NCBI GenBank assembly: GCA_026874595.1
Contig: CM049318.1
Location: 45,488,456 to 45,552,455, forward strand
DNA from: Sipunculus nudus
Lineage: Eukaryota > Annelida > Sipuncula > Golfingiida > Sipunculidae
Direction: 5' to 3'
DNA: 64,000 nucleotides
Part shown: positions 36,448 to 49,361 of the stretch, piece after piece
Numbering within the stretch: the stretch's first letter is position 1
Layout of the letters: each line of letters begins with the position of its first letter
The notes under the pieces: model-generated
Told to the model about the DNA's origin: nothing
What the model saw: only the letters and a program-made list of their open reading frames with translations
Database searches by the model: none
Position numbers and translations under genes: made by a program

Positions 36448-39400
36448 GTGTGTGTCACAAGATGGTCACTGTCACAAGATTGTCACATACATGGCATAGA
36501 CTTTCCCAAGCAAATTTACAAGCAATTATTAAAGGTATGTGTCACAAGATTGTCACAAACATGGCATAGACTTTCCGAAGCAAATTTACAAGCAAGTATA
36601 AAGGGTGTGTGTCAGAAGATTGTCACTGTCACATGATTGTCACAAACATGGCATAGACTTTCCAAAGCAAATTTACAAGCAAGTATAAAAGGTGTGTGTC
36701 ACAAGATTGTCCCTGTCACAAGATTGTCACAAACATGGAACTGACTGTCCAAAGCAAATTTACAAGCAAGCAAAAAGGGTGTGTGTTACAAGATTGTCAC
36801 TGTCACAAACATGTCGCAAACTTGGCAGAGACCTTCCCAAGCAAATTTACAAGCAAATATAAATGGTGTGTGTCACAAGATTGTCACTGTCACAAGATTG
36901 TCATAAACATGGCATAAACTGTCCCAAGCAAATTTACAAGCAAGTATAAAGGGAGTGTGTCACAGGATTGTCACTGTCACAAGATTGTCACAAACATTGC
37001 ACAGACTGTCCCAAGCAAATTTAGAAGAAAACATAAAGGGTGTGTGTCACAAGATTGTCACTGTCACAAACAGGTCGCAAACATGGCACAGACTTTCCCA
37101 AGCAAATTAACAAGCAAGTATAAAGGGTGTGTGTCACAAGATTGTCACTGTCACAAGATTGTCACAAACATGGCATAGACTTTCCCAAGCAAATGTACAA
37201 GCAAGTGTAAAGGGTGTGTGTCACAAGATTGTCACTGTCACAAGATTATCACAAACATGGCATAGACTTTCCGAAGCAAATTTACAAGCAAGTATAAAGG
37301 GTGTGTGTCACAAGATTGTCACTGTCACAAGATTGTCACAAACATGGCATAGACTTTCCCAAGCAAATTTACAAGCAAGAGTAAAGGGTGTGTGTCACAA
37401 GATTGTCACTGTCAAAAGATTGTCAAAAACATGGCATAGACTTTCCTAAGCAAATTTACGAGCAAGTATAAAAGGTGTGTGTCACAATATTGTCACTGTC
37501 ACAAGATTGTCACAAACATGGAACTGACTGTCCCAGGCAAATTTATAAGCAAGCATAAAGGGTGTGTGTCACAAGATTGTCACTGTCACAAACATGTCGC
37601 AAACTTGGCAGAGACTTTCCCAAGCAAATTTACAAGCAAATATAAAGGTTGTGTGTCACAAGATTGTCACTGTCACAAGATTGTTTCAAACCTTGCACAG
37701 ACTTTCCCATGCAAATTTACAAGCAAATATAAAAGGTGTGTCACAAGATTGTCACTGTCACAAGATTGTCACAAACATGGCATAGACTGTCCCAAGCAAA
37801 TTTTCAAGCAAGTATAAAGGGATTGTGTCACAAGATTGTCACTGTCACAAGATTGTCACAAACATTGCACAGACTGTCCCAAGCAAATTTAGAAGCAAGC
37901 ATAAAGGGTGTGTGTCACAAGATTGTCACTGTCACAAACATGTCGCAAACATGACAAAGACTTTCCTAAGCAAATTAACAAGCAAGTATAAAGGGTACGT
38001 GTCATAAGATTGTCACTGTCACAAGATTGTCACAAACATGGCATAGACTTTCCCAAGCAAATTTACAAGCAAGTATAAAGGGTGCGTGTCACAAGATGGT
38101 CACTGTCACGAGATTGTCACAAACATGGCATAGACTTTCCCAAGCAAATTTACAAGCATGTATTAAAGGTGTGTGTCACAAGATTGTCATAAACATGGCA
38201 TAGACTTTCCCAAGCAAATTAACAAGCAAGTATAAAGGGTGTGTGTCACAAGACTGTCACTGTCACAAGATGGTCACAAACATGGCATAGACTTTCCCAA
38301 GCAAATTTACAAGCAAGTATAAAGGGTGTGTGTCACAAGATTTTCACTGTCACAAGATTGTCAAAAACATGGCATAGGCTTTCCCAAGCAAATTAACAAG
38401 CAAGTATAAAGGGTGTGTGTCATAAGATTGTCATTGTCACAAGATTGTCACAAAAATGGCATAGACTTTCCCAAGCAATTTTACAAGCAAGTGTTAAGGG
38501 TGTGTGTCACAAGATTGACACTGTCACAAGATTGTTTCAAACCTTGCACAGACTTTCCCAAGCAAATTTACAAGCAAATATAAATGGTGTGTGTCACAAG
38601 ATAGTCACTGTCACAAGATTGTCACAAACATGGCATAGACTTTCCCAAGCAATTTTACAAGCAAGTGTAAAGGGTGTGTGTCACAAGATTGTCATTGTCA
38701 CAGGATTGTCACAAACATGGCATAGACTTTCCCAAGCAAATTTACAAGCAAGTATAAAAGGTGTGTGTCACAAGATTGTCACTGTCACAAGATTGTCACA
38801 AACATGGAACTGACCGTCCCAAGCAGTTTTACAAGCTAGTGTAAAGGGTGTGTGTCACAAGATTGTCATTGTCACAGGATTGTCACAAACATGGCATAGA
38901 CTTTCCTAAGCAAATTTACGAGCAAGTATAAAAGGTGTGTGTCACAATATTGTCACTGTCACAAGATTGTCACAAGATTATCACAAACATGGAACTGACT
39001 GTCCCAAGCAAATTTATAAGCAAGCATAAAGGGTGTGTGTCACAAGATTGTCACTGTCACAAACATGTCGCAAACTTGGCAGAGACTTTCCCAAGCAAAT
39101 TTACAAGCAAATATAAAGATTGTGTGTCACAAGATTGTCACTGTCACAAGATTGTTTCAAACCTTGCACAGTCTTTCCCATGCAAATTTACAAGCAAATA
39201 TAAATGGTGTGTCACAAGATTGTCACTGTCACAAGATTGTCAGAAACATGGCATGGACTGTCCCAAGCAAATTTACAAGCAAGTATAAAGGGATTGTGTC
39301 ACAAGATTGTCACTGTCACAAGATTGTCACAAACATTGCACAGACTGTCCCAAGCAAATTTAGAAGCAAGCATAAAGGGTGTGTGTCACAAGATTGTCAC

Positions 39401-39551
39401 TGTCACAAACATGTCGCAAACATGGCACAGACTTTCCTAAGCAAATTAACAAGCAAGTATAAAGGTGTGTGTCATAAGATTGTCACTGTCACAAGATTGT
39501 CACAAACATGGCATAGACTTTCCCAAGCAAATTTACAAGCAATTATAAAGG
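36448..39551 (+). repeat. HOR block 19, 36 monomers, end of the duplication joined to class I
   Basis: The first 1.7 kb copy block 16 (offset 5,520) with its private markers; TTTCCGAAGC replaces TTTCCCAAGC near 36,575. At 38,159 the copy ends and class I sequence begins with CAAGCATGTATTAAAGG and a 70-bp CATAAACATGG monomer (38,169). Length is 36 x 87 - 28, with a 98-bp monomer at 38,935 and a 1-bp loss (AAAGGTGTG) near 39,465. Confidence 0.87.
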
Positions 39552-42500
39552 GTGTGTGTCACAAGATGGTCACTGTCACAAGATTGTCACATACATGACA
39601 TAGACTTTCCCAAGCAAATTTACAAGCAATTATTAAAGGTATGTGTCACAAGATTGTCACAAACATGGCATAGACTTTCCGAAGCAAATTTACAAGCAAG
39701 TATAAAGGGTGTGTGTCACAAGATTGTCACTGTCACATGATTGTCACAAACATGGCATAGACTTTCCTAAGCAAATTGACAAGCAAGTATAAAAGGTGTG
39801 TGTCACAAGATTGTCCCTGTCACAAGATTGTCACAAACATGGAACTGACTGTCCAAAGCAAATTTACAAGCAAGTATAAAGGGTGTGTGTTACAAGATTG
39901 TCACTGTCACAAACATGTCGCAAACTTGGCAGAGACCTTCCCAAGCAAATTTACAAGCAAATATAAATGGTGTGTGTCACAAGATTGTCACTGTTACAAG
40001 ATTGTCACAAACATGGCATAGACTGTCCCAAGCAAATTTACAAGCAAGTATAAAAGGAGTGTGTCACAAGATTGTCACTGTCACAAGATTGTCAAAAACA
40101 TTGCACAGACTTTCCCAAGCAAATTTAGAAGCAAGCATAAAGGGTGTGTGTCACAAGATTGTCACTGTCACAAACATGTCGCAAACATGGCACAGACTTT
40201 CCCAAGCAAATTAACAAGCAAGTATAAAGGGTGTGTGTCACAAGATTGTCACTGTCACAAGATTGTCACAAACATGACATAGACTTTCCCAAGCAAATTT
40301 ACAAGCAAGTATAAAGGGTGTGTGTCACAAGATTGTCACTGTCACAAGATTGTCACAAACATGGCATAGACTGTCCCAAGCAAATTTACAAGCAAGTATA
40401 AAGGGATTGTGTCACAAGATTGTCACTGTCACAAGATTGTCACAAACATTGCACAGACTGTCCCAAGCAAATTTAGAAGCAAGCATAAAGGGTGTGTGTC
40501 ACAAGATTGTCACTGTCACAAACATGTCGCAAACATGACACAGACTTTCCTAAGCAAATTAACAAGCAAGTATAAAGGGTACGTGTCATAAGATTGTCAC
40601 TGTCACAAGATTGTCACAAACATGGCATAGACTTTCCCAAGCAAATTTACAAGCAAGTATAAAGGGTGTGTGTCACAAGATCGTCACTGTCACAAGATTG
40701 TCACATACATGGCATAGACTTTCCCAAGCAAATTTACAAGCAATTATTAAAGGTATGTGTCACAAGATTGTCACAAACATGGCATAGACTTTCCGAAGCA
40801 AATTTACAAGCAAGTATAAAGGGTGTGTGTTACAAGATTGTCACTGTCACATGATTGTCACAAACATGGCATAGAATTTCCTAAGCAAATTTACAAGCAA
40901 GTATAAAAGGTGTGTGTCACAAGATTGTCCCTGTCACAAGATTGTCACAAACATGGAACTGACTGTCCAAAGCAAATTTACAAGCAAGCATAAAGGGTGT
41001 GTGTTACAAGATTGTCACTGTCACAAACATGTCGCAAACTTGGCAGAGACCTTCCCAAGCAAATTTACAAGCAAATATAAATGGTGTGTGTCACAAGATT
41101 GTCACTGTCACAAGATTGTCATAAACATGGCATAAACTGTCCCAAGCAAATTTACAAGCAAGTATAAAGGGAGTGTGTCACAAGATTGTCACTGTCACAA
41201 GATTGTCACAAACATTGCACAGACTGTCCCAAGCAAATTTAGAAGAAAACATAAAGGGTGTGTGTCACAAGATTGTCACTGTCACAAACAGGTCGCAAAC
41301 ATGGCACAGACTTTCCCAAGCAAATTAACAAGCAAGTATAAAAGGTGTGTGTCACAAGATTGTCACTGTCACAAGATTGTCACAAACATGGCATAGACTT
41401 TCCCAAGCAAATGTACAAGCAAGTGTAAAGGGTGTGTGTCACAAGATTGTCACTGTCACAAGATTGTCACAAACATGGCATAGACTTTCCGAAGCAAATT
41501 TACAAGCAAGTATAAAGGGTGTGTGTCACAAGATAGTCACTGTCACAAGATTGTCACAAACATGGCATAGACTGTCCCAAGGAAATTTACAAGCAAGTAT
41601 AAAGGGAGTGTGTTACAAGATTGTCACTGTCACAAGATTGTCACAAACATTGCACAAACTGTCCCAAGCAAATTTACAAGCAAGCATAAAGGGTGTGTGT
41701 CACAAGATTGTCACTGTCACAAACATGTCGCAAACATGGCACAGACTTTCCCAAGCACATTAACAAGCAAGTATAAAGGGTGTGTGTCACAAGATTGTCA
41801 CTGTCACAAGATTGTCACAAACATGGCATAGACTTTCCCAAGCAAATTTACAAGCATGTATTAAAGGTGTGTGTCACAAGATTGTCATAAACATGGCATA
41901 GACTTTCCCAAGCAAATTAACAAGCAAGTATAAAGGGTGTGTGTCACAAGACTGTCACTGTCACAAGATTGTCACAAACATGGCATAGACTTTCCCAAGC
42001 AAATTTACAAGCAAGTATAAAGGGTGTGTGTCACAAGATTTTCACTGTCACAAGATTGTCAAAAACATGGCATAGGCTTTCCCAAGCAAATTAACAAGCA
42101 AGTATAAAGGGTGTGTGTCATAAGATTGTCACTGTCACAAGATTGTCACAAACATGGCATAGACTTTCCCAAGCAATTTTACAAGCAAGTGTTAAGGGTG
42201 TGTGTCACAAGATTGACACTGTCACAAGATTGTTTCAAACCTTGCACAGACTTTCCCAAGCAAATTTACAAGCAAATATAAATGGTGTGTGTCACAAGAT
42301 AGTCACTGTCACAAGATTGTCACAAACATGGCATAGACTTTCCCAAGCAATTTTACAAGCAAGTGTAAAGGGTGTGTGTCACAAGATTGTCATTGTCACA
42401 GGATTGTCACAAACATGGCATAGACTTTCCCAAGCAAATTTACAAGCAAGTATAAAAGGTGTGTGTCACAAGATTGTCACTGTCACAAGATTGTCACAAA

Positions 42501-43713
42501 CATGGAACTGACCGTCCCAAGCAGTTTTACAAGCTAGTGTAAAGGGTGTGTGTCACAAGATTGTCATTGTCACAGGATTGTCACAAACATGGCATAGACT
42601 TTCCTAAGCAAATTTACGAGCAAGTATAAAAGGTGTGTGTCACAATATTGTCACTGTCACAAGATTGTCACAAGATTATCACAAACATGGAACTGACTGT
42701 CCCAAGCAAATTTATAAGCAAGCATAAAGGGTGTGTGTCACAAGATTGTCACTGTCACAAACATGTCGCAAACTTGGCAGAGACTTTCCCAAGCAAATTT
42801 ATAAGCAAATATAAAGATTGTGTGTCACAAGATTGTCACTGTCAAAAGATTGTTTCAAACCTTGCACAGTCTTTCCCATGCAAATTTACAAGCAAATATA
42901 AATGATGTGTCACAAGATTGTCACTGTCACAAGATTGTCACAAACATGGCATAGACTGTCCCAAGCAAATTTACAAGCAAGTATAAAGGGATTGTGTCAC
43001 AAGATTGTCACTGTCACAAGATTGTCACAAACATTGCACAGACTGTCCCAAGCAAATTTAGAAGCAAGCATAAAGGGTGTGTGTCACAAGATTGTCACTG
43101 TCACAAACATGTCGCAAACATGGCACAGACTTTCCTAAGCAAATTAACAAGCAAGTATAAAGGGTGTGTGTCATAAGATTGTCACTGTCACAAGATTGTC
43201 ACAAACATGGCATAGACTTTCCCAAGCAAATTTACAAGCAATTATTAAAGGTATGTGTCACAAGATTGTCACAAACATGGCATAGACTTTCCCAAGCAAA
43301 TTTACAAGCAAGTATAAAGGGTGTGTGTTACAAGATTGTCACTGTCACAAACATGTCGCAAACTTGGCAGAGACCTTCCCAAGCAAATTTACAAGCAAAT
43401 ATAAATGGTGTGTGTCACAAGATTGTCACTGTTACAAGATTGTCACAAACATGGCATAGACTGTCCCAAGCAAATTTACAAGCAAGTATAAAAGGAGTGT
43501 GTCACAAGATTGTCACTGTCACAAGATTGTCACAAACATTGCACAGACTTTCCCAAGCAAATTTAGAAGCAAGCATAAAGGGTGTGTGTCACAAGATTGT
43601 CACTGTCACAAACATGTCGCAAACATGGCACAGACTTTCCCAAGCAAATTAACAAGCAAGTATAAAGGGTGTGTGTCACAAGATTGTCACTGTCACAAGA
43701 TTGTCACAAACAT
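38223..43713 (+). repeat. Dispersed duplication, copy 1 (matches 58,336-64,000)
   Basis: Collinear with the downstream copy at offset 20,113 to 43,328, then at 20,287 after a two-monomer gap. Shared private variants include GTCACAAAAATGG (38,448), CATGGCATGGAC (39,247), AAATTGACAAGC (39,774) and AAATGATGTGTC (42,900). This copy lacks the two monomers present at about 63,441-63,615. Confidence 0.9.
39552..40665 (+). repeat. HOR block 20, 13 monomers (short HOR)
   Basis: Same plan as block 2 without its two 1-bp losses (13 x 87 - 17). Private variants are CATACATGACATAG (about 39,594), AAATTGACAAGC (about 39,774), GTCAAAAACATTGC (about 40,092) and CATGACATAGAC (about 40,272). All recur 20,113 bp downstream. 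Confidence 0.87.
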
Positions 43714-45058
43714 GGCATAGACTTTCCCAAGCAAATTTACAAGCAAGTATAAAGGGTGTGTGTCACAAGATTGTCACTGTCACAAGATTGTCACAAACAT
43801 GGCATAGACTTTCCCAAGCAAATTTACAAGCAAGTATAAAGGGTGTGTGTCACAAGATTGTCACTGTCACAAGATTGTCACAAACATGGCATAGACTTTC
43901 CCAAGCAATTTTACAAGCAAGTGTAAAGGGTGTGTGTCACAAGATTGTCATTGTCACAGGATTGTCAAAAACATGGCATAGACTTTCCTAAGCAAATTTA
44001 CAAGCAAGTATAAAAGGTGTGTGTCACAAGATTGCCACTGTCACAAGATTGTCACAAACATGGAACTGACTGTCCCAAGCAATTTTACAAGCAAGAGTAA
44101 AGGGTGTGTGTCACAAGATTGTCATTGTCACAGGATTGTCACAAACGTGGCATAGACTTTCCCAAGCAAATTTACAAGCAAGTATAAAAGGTGTGTGTCA
44201 CAAGATTGTCACTGTCACAAGATTGTCACAAACATGGAACTGACTGTCCCAAGCAAATTTATAAGCAAGCATAAAGGGTGTGTGTCACAAGATTGTCACT
44301 GTCACAAGATTGTCACAAACATGGCATAGACTTTCCCAAGCAAATTTACAAGCAAGAGTAAAGGGTGTGTGTCACAAGATTGTCACTGTCAAAAGATTGT
44401 CACAAACTTGGCATAGACTTTCCAAAGCAAATTTACGAGCAAGTATAAAAGGTGTGTGTCACAATATTGTCACTGTCACAAGATTGTCACAAACATGGAA
44501 CTGACTGTCCCAAGCAAATTTATAAGCAAGCATAAACGGTGTGTGTCACAAGATTGTCACTGTCACAAACATGTCGCAAACTTGGCAGAGACTTTCCCAA
44601 GCAAATTTACAAGCAAATATAAAGGTTGTGTGTCACAAGATTGTCACTGTCACAAGATTGTTTCAAACCTTGCACAGACTTTCCCATGCAAATTTACAAG
44701 CAAATATAAATGGTGTGTCACAAGATTGTCACTGTCACAAGATTGTCACAAACATGGCATAGACTGTCCCAAGCAAATTTACAAGCAAGTATAAAGGGAT
44801 TGTGTCACAAGATTGTCACTGTCACAAGATTGTCACAAACATTGCACAGACTGTCCCAAGCAAATTTAGAAGCAAGCATAAAGGGTGTGTGTCACAAGAT
44901 TGTCACTGTCACAAACATGTCGCAAACATGGCACAGACTTTCCTAAGCAAATTAACAAGCAAGTATAAAGGGTACGTGTCATAAGATTGTCACTGTCACA
45001 AGATTGTCACAAACATGGCAAAGACTTTCCCAAGCAAATTTACAAGCAAGTATAAAGG
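40666..45058 (+). repeat. HOR block 21, 51 monomers, class I then class II
   Basis: The first 2.5 kb follow 1,621-4,108 at offset 39,045, with the 70-bp monomer at 41,867 and the 98-bp monomer at 42,633. A hybrid landmark sits at 43,164-43,320: an A-type head joined to a CAATTATTAAAGG tail plus a 70-bp monomer, so no GATGGTCAC is present. From about 43,670 three consensus A monomers lead into class II order (GATTGCCACTG near 44,032, AAGAGTAAAGGG near 44,353). Length is 51 x 87 - 44. Confidence 0.85.
43756..43842 (+). repeat. Reference (consensus-like) 87-bp monomer, type A
   Basis: This is a clean copy of the commonest monomer and a useful yardstick. Counting from the base after AAAGG, bases 1-8 are GTGTGTGT. 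Two 17-bp elements follow (GTCACAAGATTGTCACT, then the same with a final A). Next come ACATGGCATAG, the pyrimidine stretch CTTTCCC, an AAATTT palindrome and a TATAAAGG end. I count 17 G and 17 C, so 39% GC, and there is no CpG. The only ATG is followed two codons later by TAG. Confidence 0.95.
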
Positions 45059-47040
45059 GTGTGTGTCACAAGATGGTCACTGTCACAAGATTGTCACATA
45101 CATGGCATAGACTTTCCCAAGCAAATTTACAAGCAATTATTAAAGGTATGTGTCACAAGATTGTCACAAACATGGTATAGACTTTCCGAAGCAAATTTAC
45201 AAGCAAGTATAAAGGGTGTGTGTCACAAGATTGTCACTGTCACATGATTGTCACAAACATGGCATAGACTTTCCTAAGCAAATTTACAAGCAAGTATAAA
45301 AGGTGTGTGTCACAAGATTATCTCTGTCACAAGATTGTCAGAAACATGGAACTGACTGTCCAAAGCAAATTTACAAGCAAGTATAAAGGGTGTGTGTTAC
45401 AAGATTGTCACTGTCACAAACATGTCGCAAACTTGGCAGAGACCTTCCCAAGCAAATTTACAAGCAAATATAAATGGTGTGTGTCACAAGATTGTCACTG
45501 TTACAAGATTGTCACAAACATGGCATAGACTGTCCCAAGCAAATTTACAAGCAAGTATAAAGGGAGTGTGTCACAAGATTGTCACTGTCACAAGATTGTC
45601 ACAAACATTGCCCAGACTTTCCCAAGCAAATTTAGAAGCAAGCATAAAGGGTGTGTGTCACAAGATTGTCACTGTCACAAACATGTCGCAAACATGGCAC
45701 AGACTTTCCCAAGCAAATTAACAAGCAAGTATAAAGGGTGTGTGTCACAAGATTGTCACTGTCACAAGATTGTCACAAACATGGCATAGACTTTCCCAAG
45801 CAAATTTACAAGCAAGTATAAAGGGTGTGTGTCACAAGATTGTCACTGTCACAAGATTGTCACAAACATGGCATAGACTTTCCCAAGCAATTTTACAAGC
45901 AAGTGTAAAGGGTGTGTGTCACAAGATTGTCATTGTCACAGGATTGTCAAAAACATGGCATAGACTTTCCTAAGCAAATTTACAAGCAAGTATAAAAGGT
46001 GTGTGTCACAAGATTGCCATTGTCACAAGATTGTCACAAACATGGAACTGACTGTCCCAAGCAATTTTACAAGCAAGTGTAAAGGGTGTGTGTCACAAGA
46101 TTGTCATTGTCACAGGATTGTCACAAACATGGCATAGACTTTCCCAAGCAAATTTACAAGCAAGTATAAAAGGTGTGTGTCACAAGATTGTCACTGTCAC
46201 AAGATTGTCACAAACATGGAACTGACTGTCCCAAGCAAATTTATAAGCAAGCATAAAGGGTGTGTGTCACAAGATTGTCACTGTCACAAGATTGTCACAA
46301 ACATGGCATAGACTTTCCCAAGCAAATTTACAAGCAAGAGTAAAGGGTGTGTGTCACAAGATTGTCACTGTCAAAAGATTGTCACAAACTTGGCATAGAC
46401 TTTCCAAAGCAAATTTACGAGCAAGTATAAAAGGTGTGTGTCACAATATTGTCACTGTCACAAGATTGTCACAAACATGGAACTGACTGTCCCAAGCAAA
46501 TTTATAAGCAAGCATAAACGGTGTGTGTCACAAGATTGTCACTGTCACAAACATGTCGCAAACTTGGCAGAGACTTTCCCAAGCAAATTTACAAGCAAAT
46601 ATAAAGGTTGTGTGTCACAAGATTGTCACTGTCACAAGATTGTTTCAAACCTTGCACAGACTTTCCCATGCAAATTTACAAGCAAATATAAATGGTGTGT
46701 CACAAGATTGTCACTGTCACAAGATTGTCACAAACATGGCATAGACTGTCCCAAGCAAATTTACAAGCAAGTATAAAGGGATTGTGTCACAAGATTGTCA
46801 CTGTCACAAGATTGTCACAAACATTGCACAGACTGTCCCAAGCAAATTTAGAAGCAAGCATAAAGGGTGTGTGTCACAAGATTGTCACTGTCACAAACAT
46901 GTCGCAAACATGGCACTGACTTTCCTAAGCAAATTAACAAGCAAGTATAAAGGGTACGTGTCATAAGATTGTCACTGTCACAAGATTGTCACAAACATGG
47001 CATAGACTTTCCCAAGCAAATTTACAAGCAAGTATAAAGG
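45059..47040 (+). repeat. HOR block 22, 23 monomers, class II
   Basis: Follows the reference class II order with the TTATCTCTG monomer (about 45,318), but keeps two extra monomers between the CATGTCGC and TTAGAAGC parts, giving 23 x 87 - 19. Private changes include CATTGCCCAGAC (about 45,606), GATTGCCATTG (about 46,013) and CATGGCACTGAC (about 46,911). Confidence 0.87.
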
Positions 47041-49361
47041 GTGTGTGTCACAAGATGGTCACTGTCACAAGATTGTCACATAAATGGCATAGACTTTCCC
47101 AAGCAAATTTACAAGCAATTATTAAAGGTATGTGTCACAAGATTGTCACAAACATGGCATAGACTTTCCGAAGCAAATTTACAAGCAAGTATAAAGGGTG
47201 TGTGTCATAAGATTGTCACTGTCACATGATTGTCACAAACATGGCATAGACTTTCCTAAGCAAATTTACAAGCAAGTATAAAAGGTGTGTGTCACAAGAT
47301 TGTCCCTGTCACAAACATGTCGCAAACTTGGCAGAGACCTTCCCAAGCAAATTTACAAGCAAATATAAATGGTGTGTGTCACAAGATTGTCACTGTCACA
47401 AGATTGTCATAAACATGGCATAAACTGTCCCAAGCAAATTTACAAGCAAGTATAAAGGGAGTGTGTCACAAGATTGTCACTGTCACAAGATTGTCACAAA
47501 CATGGCACAGACTGTCCCAAGCAAATTTAGAAGAAAACATAAAGGGTGTGTGTCACAAGATTGTCACTGTCACAAACATGTCGCAAACATGGCACAGACT
47601 TTCCCAAGCAAATTAACAAGCAAGTATAAAGGGTGTGTGTCACAAGATTGTCACTGTCACAAGATTGTCACAAACATGGCATAGACTTTCCGAAGCAAAT
47701 TTACAAGCAAGTATAAAGGGTGTGTGTCACAAAATTGTCACTGTCACAAGATTGTCACAAACATGGCATAGACTTTCCCAAGCAATTTTACAAGCAAGTG
47801 TAAAGGGTGTGTGTCACAAGATTGTCATTGTCACAGGATTGTCACAAACATGGCATAGACTTTCCTAAGCAAATTTACAAGCAAGTATAAAAGGTGTGTG
47901 TCACAAGAGTGTCACTGTCACAAGATTGTCACAAACATGGAACTGACTGTCCCAAGCAATTTTACAAGCAAGTGTAAAGGGTGTGTGTCACAAGATTGTC
48001 ACTGTCACAGGATTGTCACAAACATGGCATAGACTTTCCCAAGCAAATTTACAAGCAAGTATAAAAGGTGTGTGTCACAAGATTGTCACTGTCACAAGAT
48101 TGTCACAAACATGGAACTGACTGTCCCAAGCAAATTTAAAAGCAAGCATAAAGGGTGTGTGTCACAAGATTTTCACTGTCACAAGATTGTCACAAAGATG
48201 GCATAGACTTTCCCAAGCAAATTTACAAGCAAGAGTAAAGGGTGTGTGTCACAAGATTGTCACTGTCACAAGATTGTCACAAACATGGCATAGACTTTCC
48301 AAAGCAAATTTAAGAGCAAGTATAAAAGGTGTGTGTCACAATATTGTCACTGTCACAAGATTGTCACAAACATGGAACTGACTGTCCCAAGCAAATTTAT
48401 AAGCAAGCATAAAGGGTGTGTGTCACAAGATTGTCACTGTCACAAACATTTCGCAAACTTGGCAGAGACTTTCCCAAGCAAATTTACAAGCAAATATAAA
48501 GGTTGTGTGTCACAAGATTGTCACTGTCACAAGATTGTTTCAAACCTTGCACAGACTTTCCCATGCAAATTTACAAGCAAATATAAATGGTGTGTCACAA
48601 GATTGTCACTGTCACAAGATTGTCACTGTCACAAACATGTCGCAAATATGGCACAGACTTTCCCAAGCAAATTAACAAGCAAGTATAAAGGGTGTGTGTC
48701 ACAAGATTGTCACTGTCACAAGATTTTCACAAACATGGCATAGACTTTCCCAAGCAAATTTACAAGAAAGTATAAAGGGTGTGTGTACAAGATTGTCACT
48801 GTCACAAGATTGTCCCAAACATGGCATAGACTTTCCCAAGCAAATTTACAAGCAAGTATTAAAGGTGTGTTTCACAAGATTGTCACAAACATGGCATAGA
48901 CTTTCCCAAGCAAATTTATAAGCAAGTATGAAGGGTGTGTGTCACAAGATTGTCACTGTCGCAAGATTGTCACAAACACTGCACAGACTGTCCCAAGCAA
49001 ATTTAGAAGCAACCATAAAGGGTGTGTGTCACAAGATTGTCACTGTCACAAACATGTCGCAAACATTGCACAAACTGTCCCAAGCAAATTTAGAAGCAAG
49101 CATAAAGGGTGTGTGTCACAAGATTGTCACTGTCACAAACATGTCGCAAACATGGCACAGACTTTCCCAAGCAAATTAACAAGCAAGTATAAAGGGTGTG
49201 TGTCACAAGATTGTCACTGGCACAAGATTGTCACAAACATGGCATAGACTTTCCCAAGCAAATTTACAAGCAGGTATAAAGGGTGTGTGTCACAAGATTT
49301 TCACTGTCACAAGATTGTCAAAAACATGGCATAGGCTTTCCCAAGCAAATTTCAGGCAAGT
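46305..49361 (+). repeat. 3.06-kb dispersed duplication, copy 1 (offset 8,374)
   Basis: Collinear with 54,679-57,735 and sharing the 102-bp monomer, CATTTCGC (48,448), GTGTGTACAAG and TTTCAGGCAAG. This copy has lost one monomer at about 47,317, while the other copy lost a different one at about 55,219, so the overall offset is restored. Confidence 0.87.

Larger units (their letters stand above)
32632..38158 (+). repeat. 5,520-bp tandem duplication, copy 2
   Basis: Near-identical second copy. It ends where CAAGCATGTATTAAAGG (class I) replaces CAAGCAAGTATAAAGGG at 38,159. CACGAGATTG near 38,110 is a private change. Confidence 0.92.

Noticed and set aside
27112-38158. Assembly artefact as the explanation for the 5,520-bp duplication
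   Set aside because: Not excluded, but the copies differ at several bases and have distinct flanks, so a real duplication is more likely.
39035-39598. 187-codon open frame (also at 59,148-59,711) as a repeat-protein gene
   Set aside because: It starts at GTG, lies wholly in satellite monomers, exists only because a 1-bp loss joins two frames, and overlaps other equally open frames.
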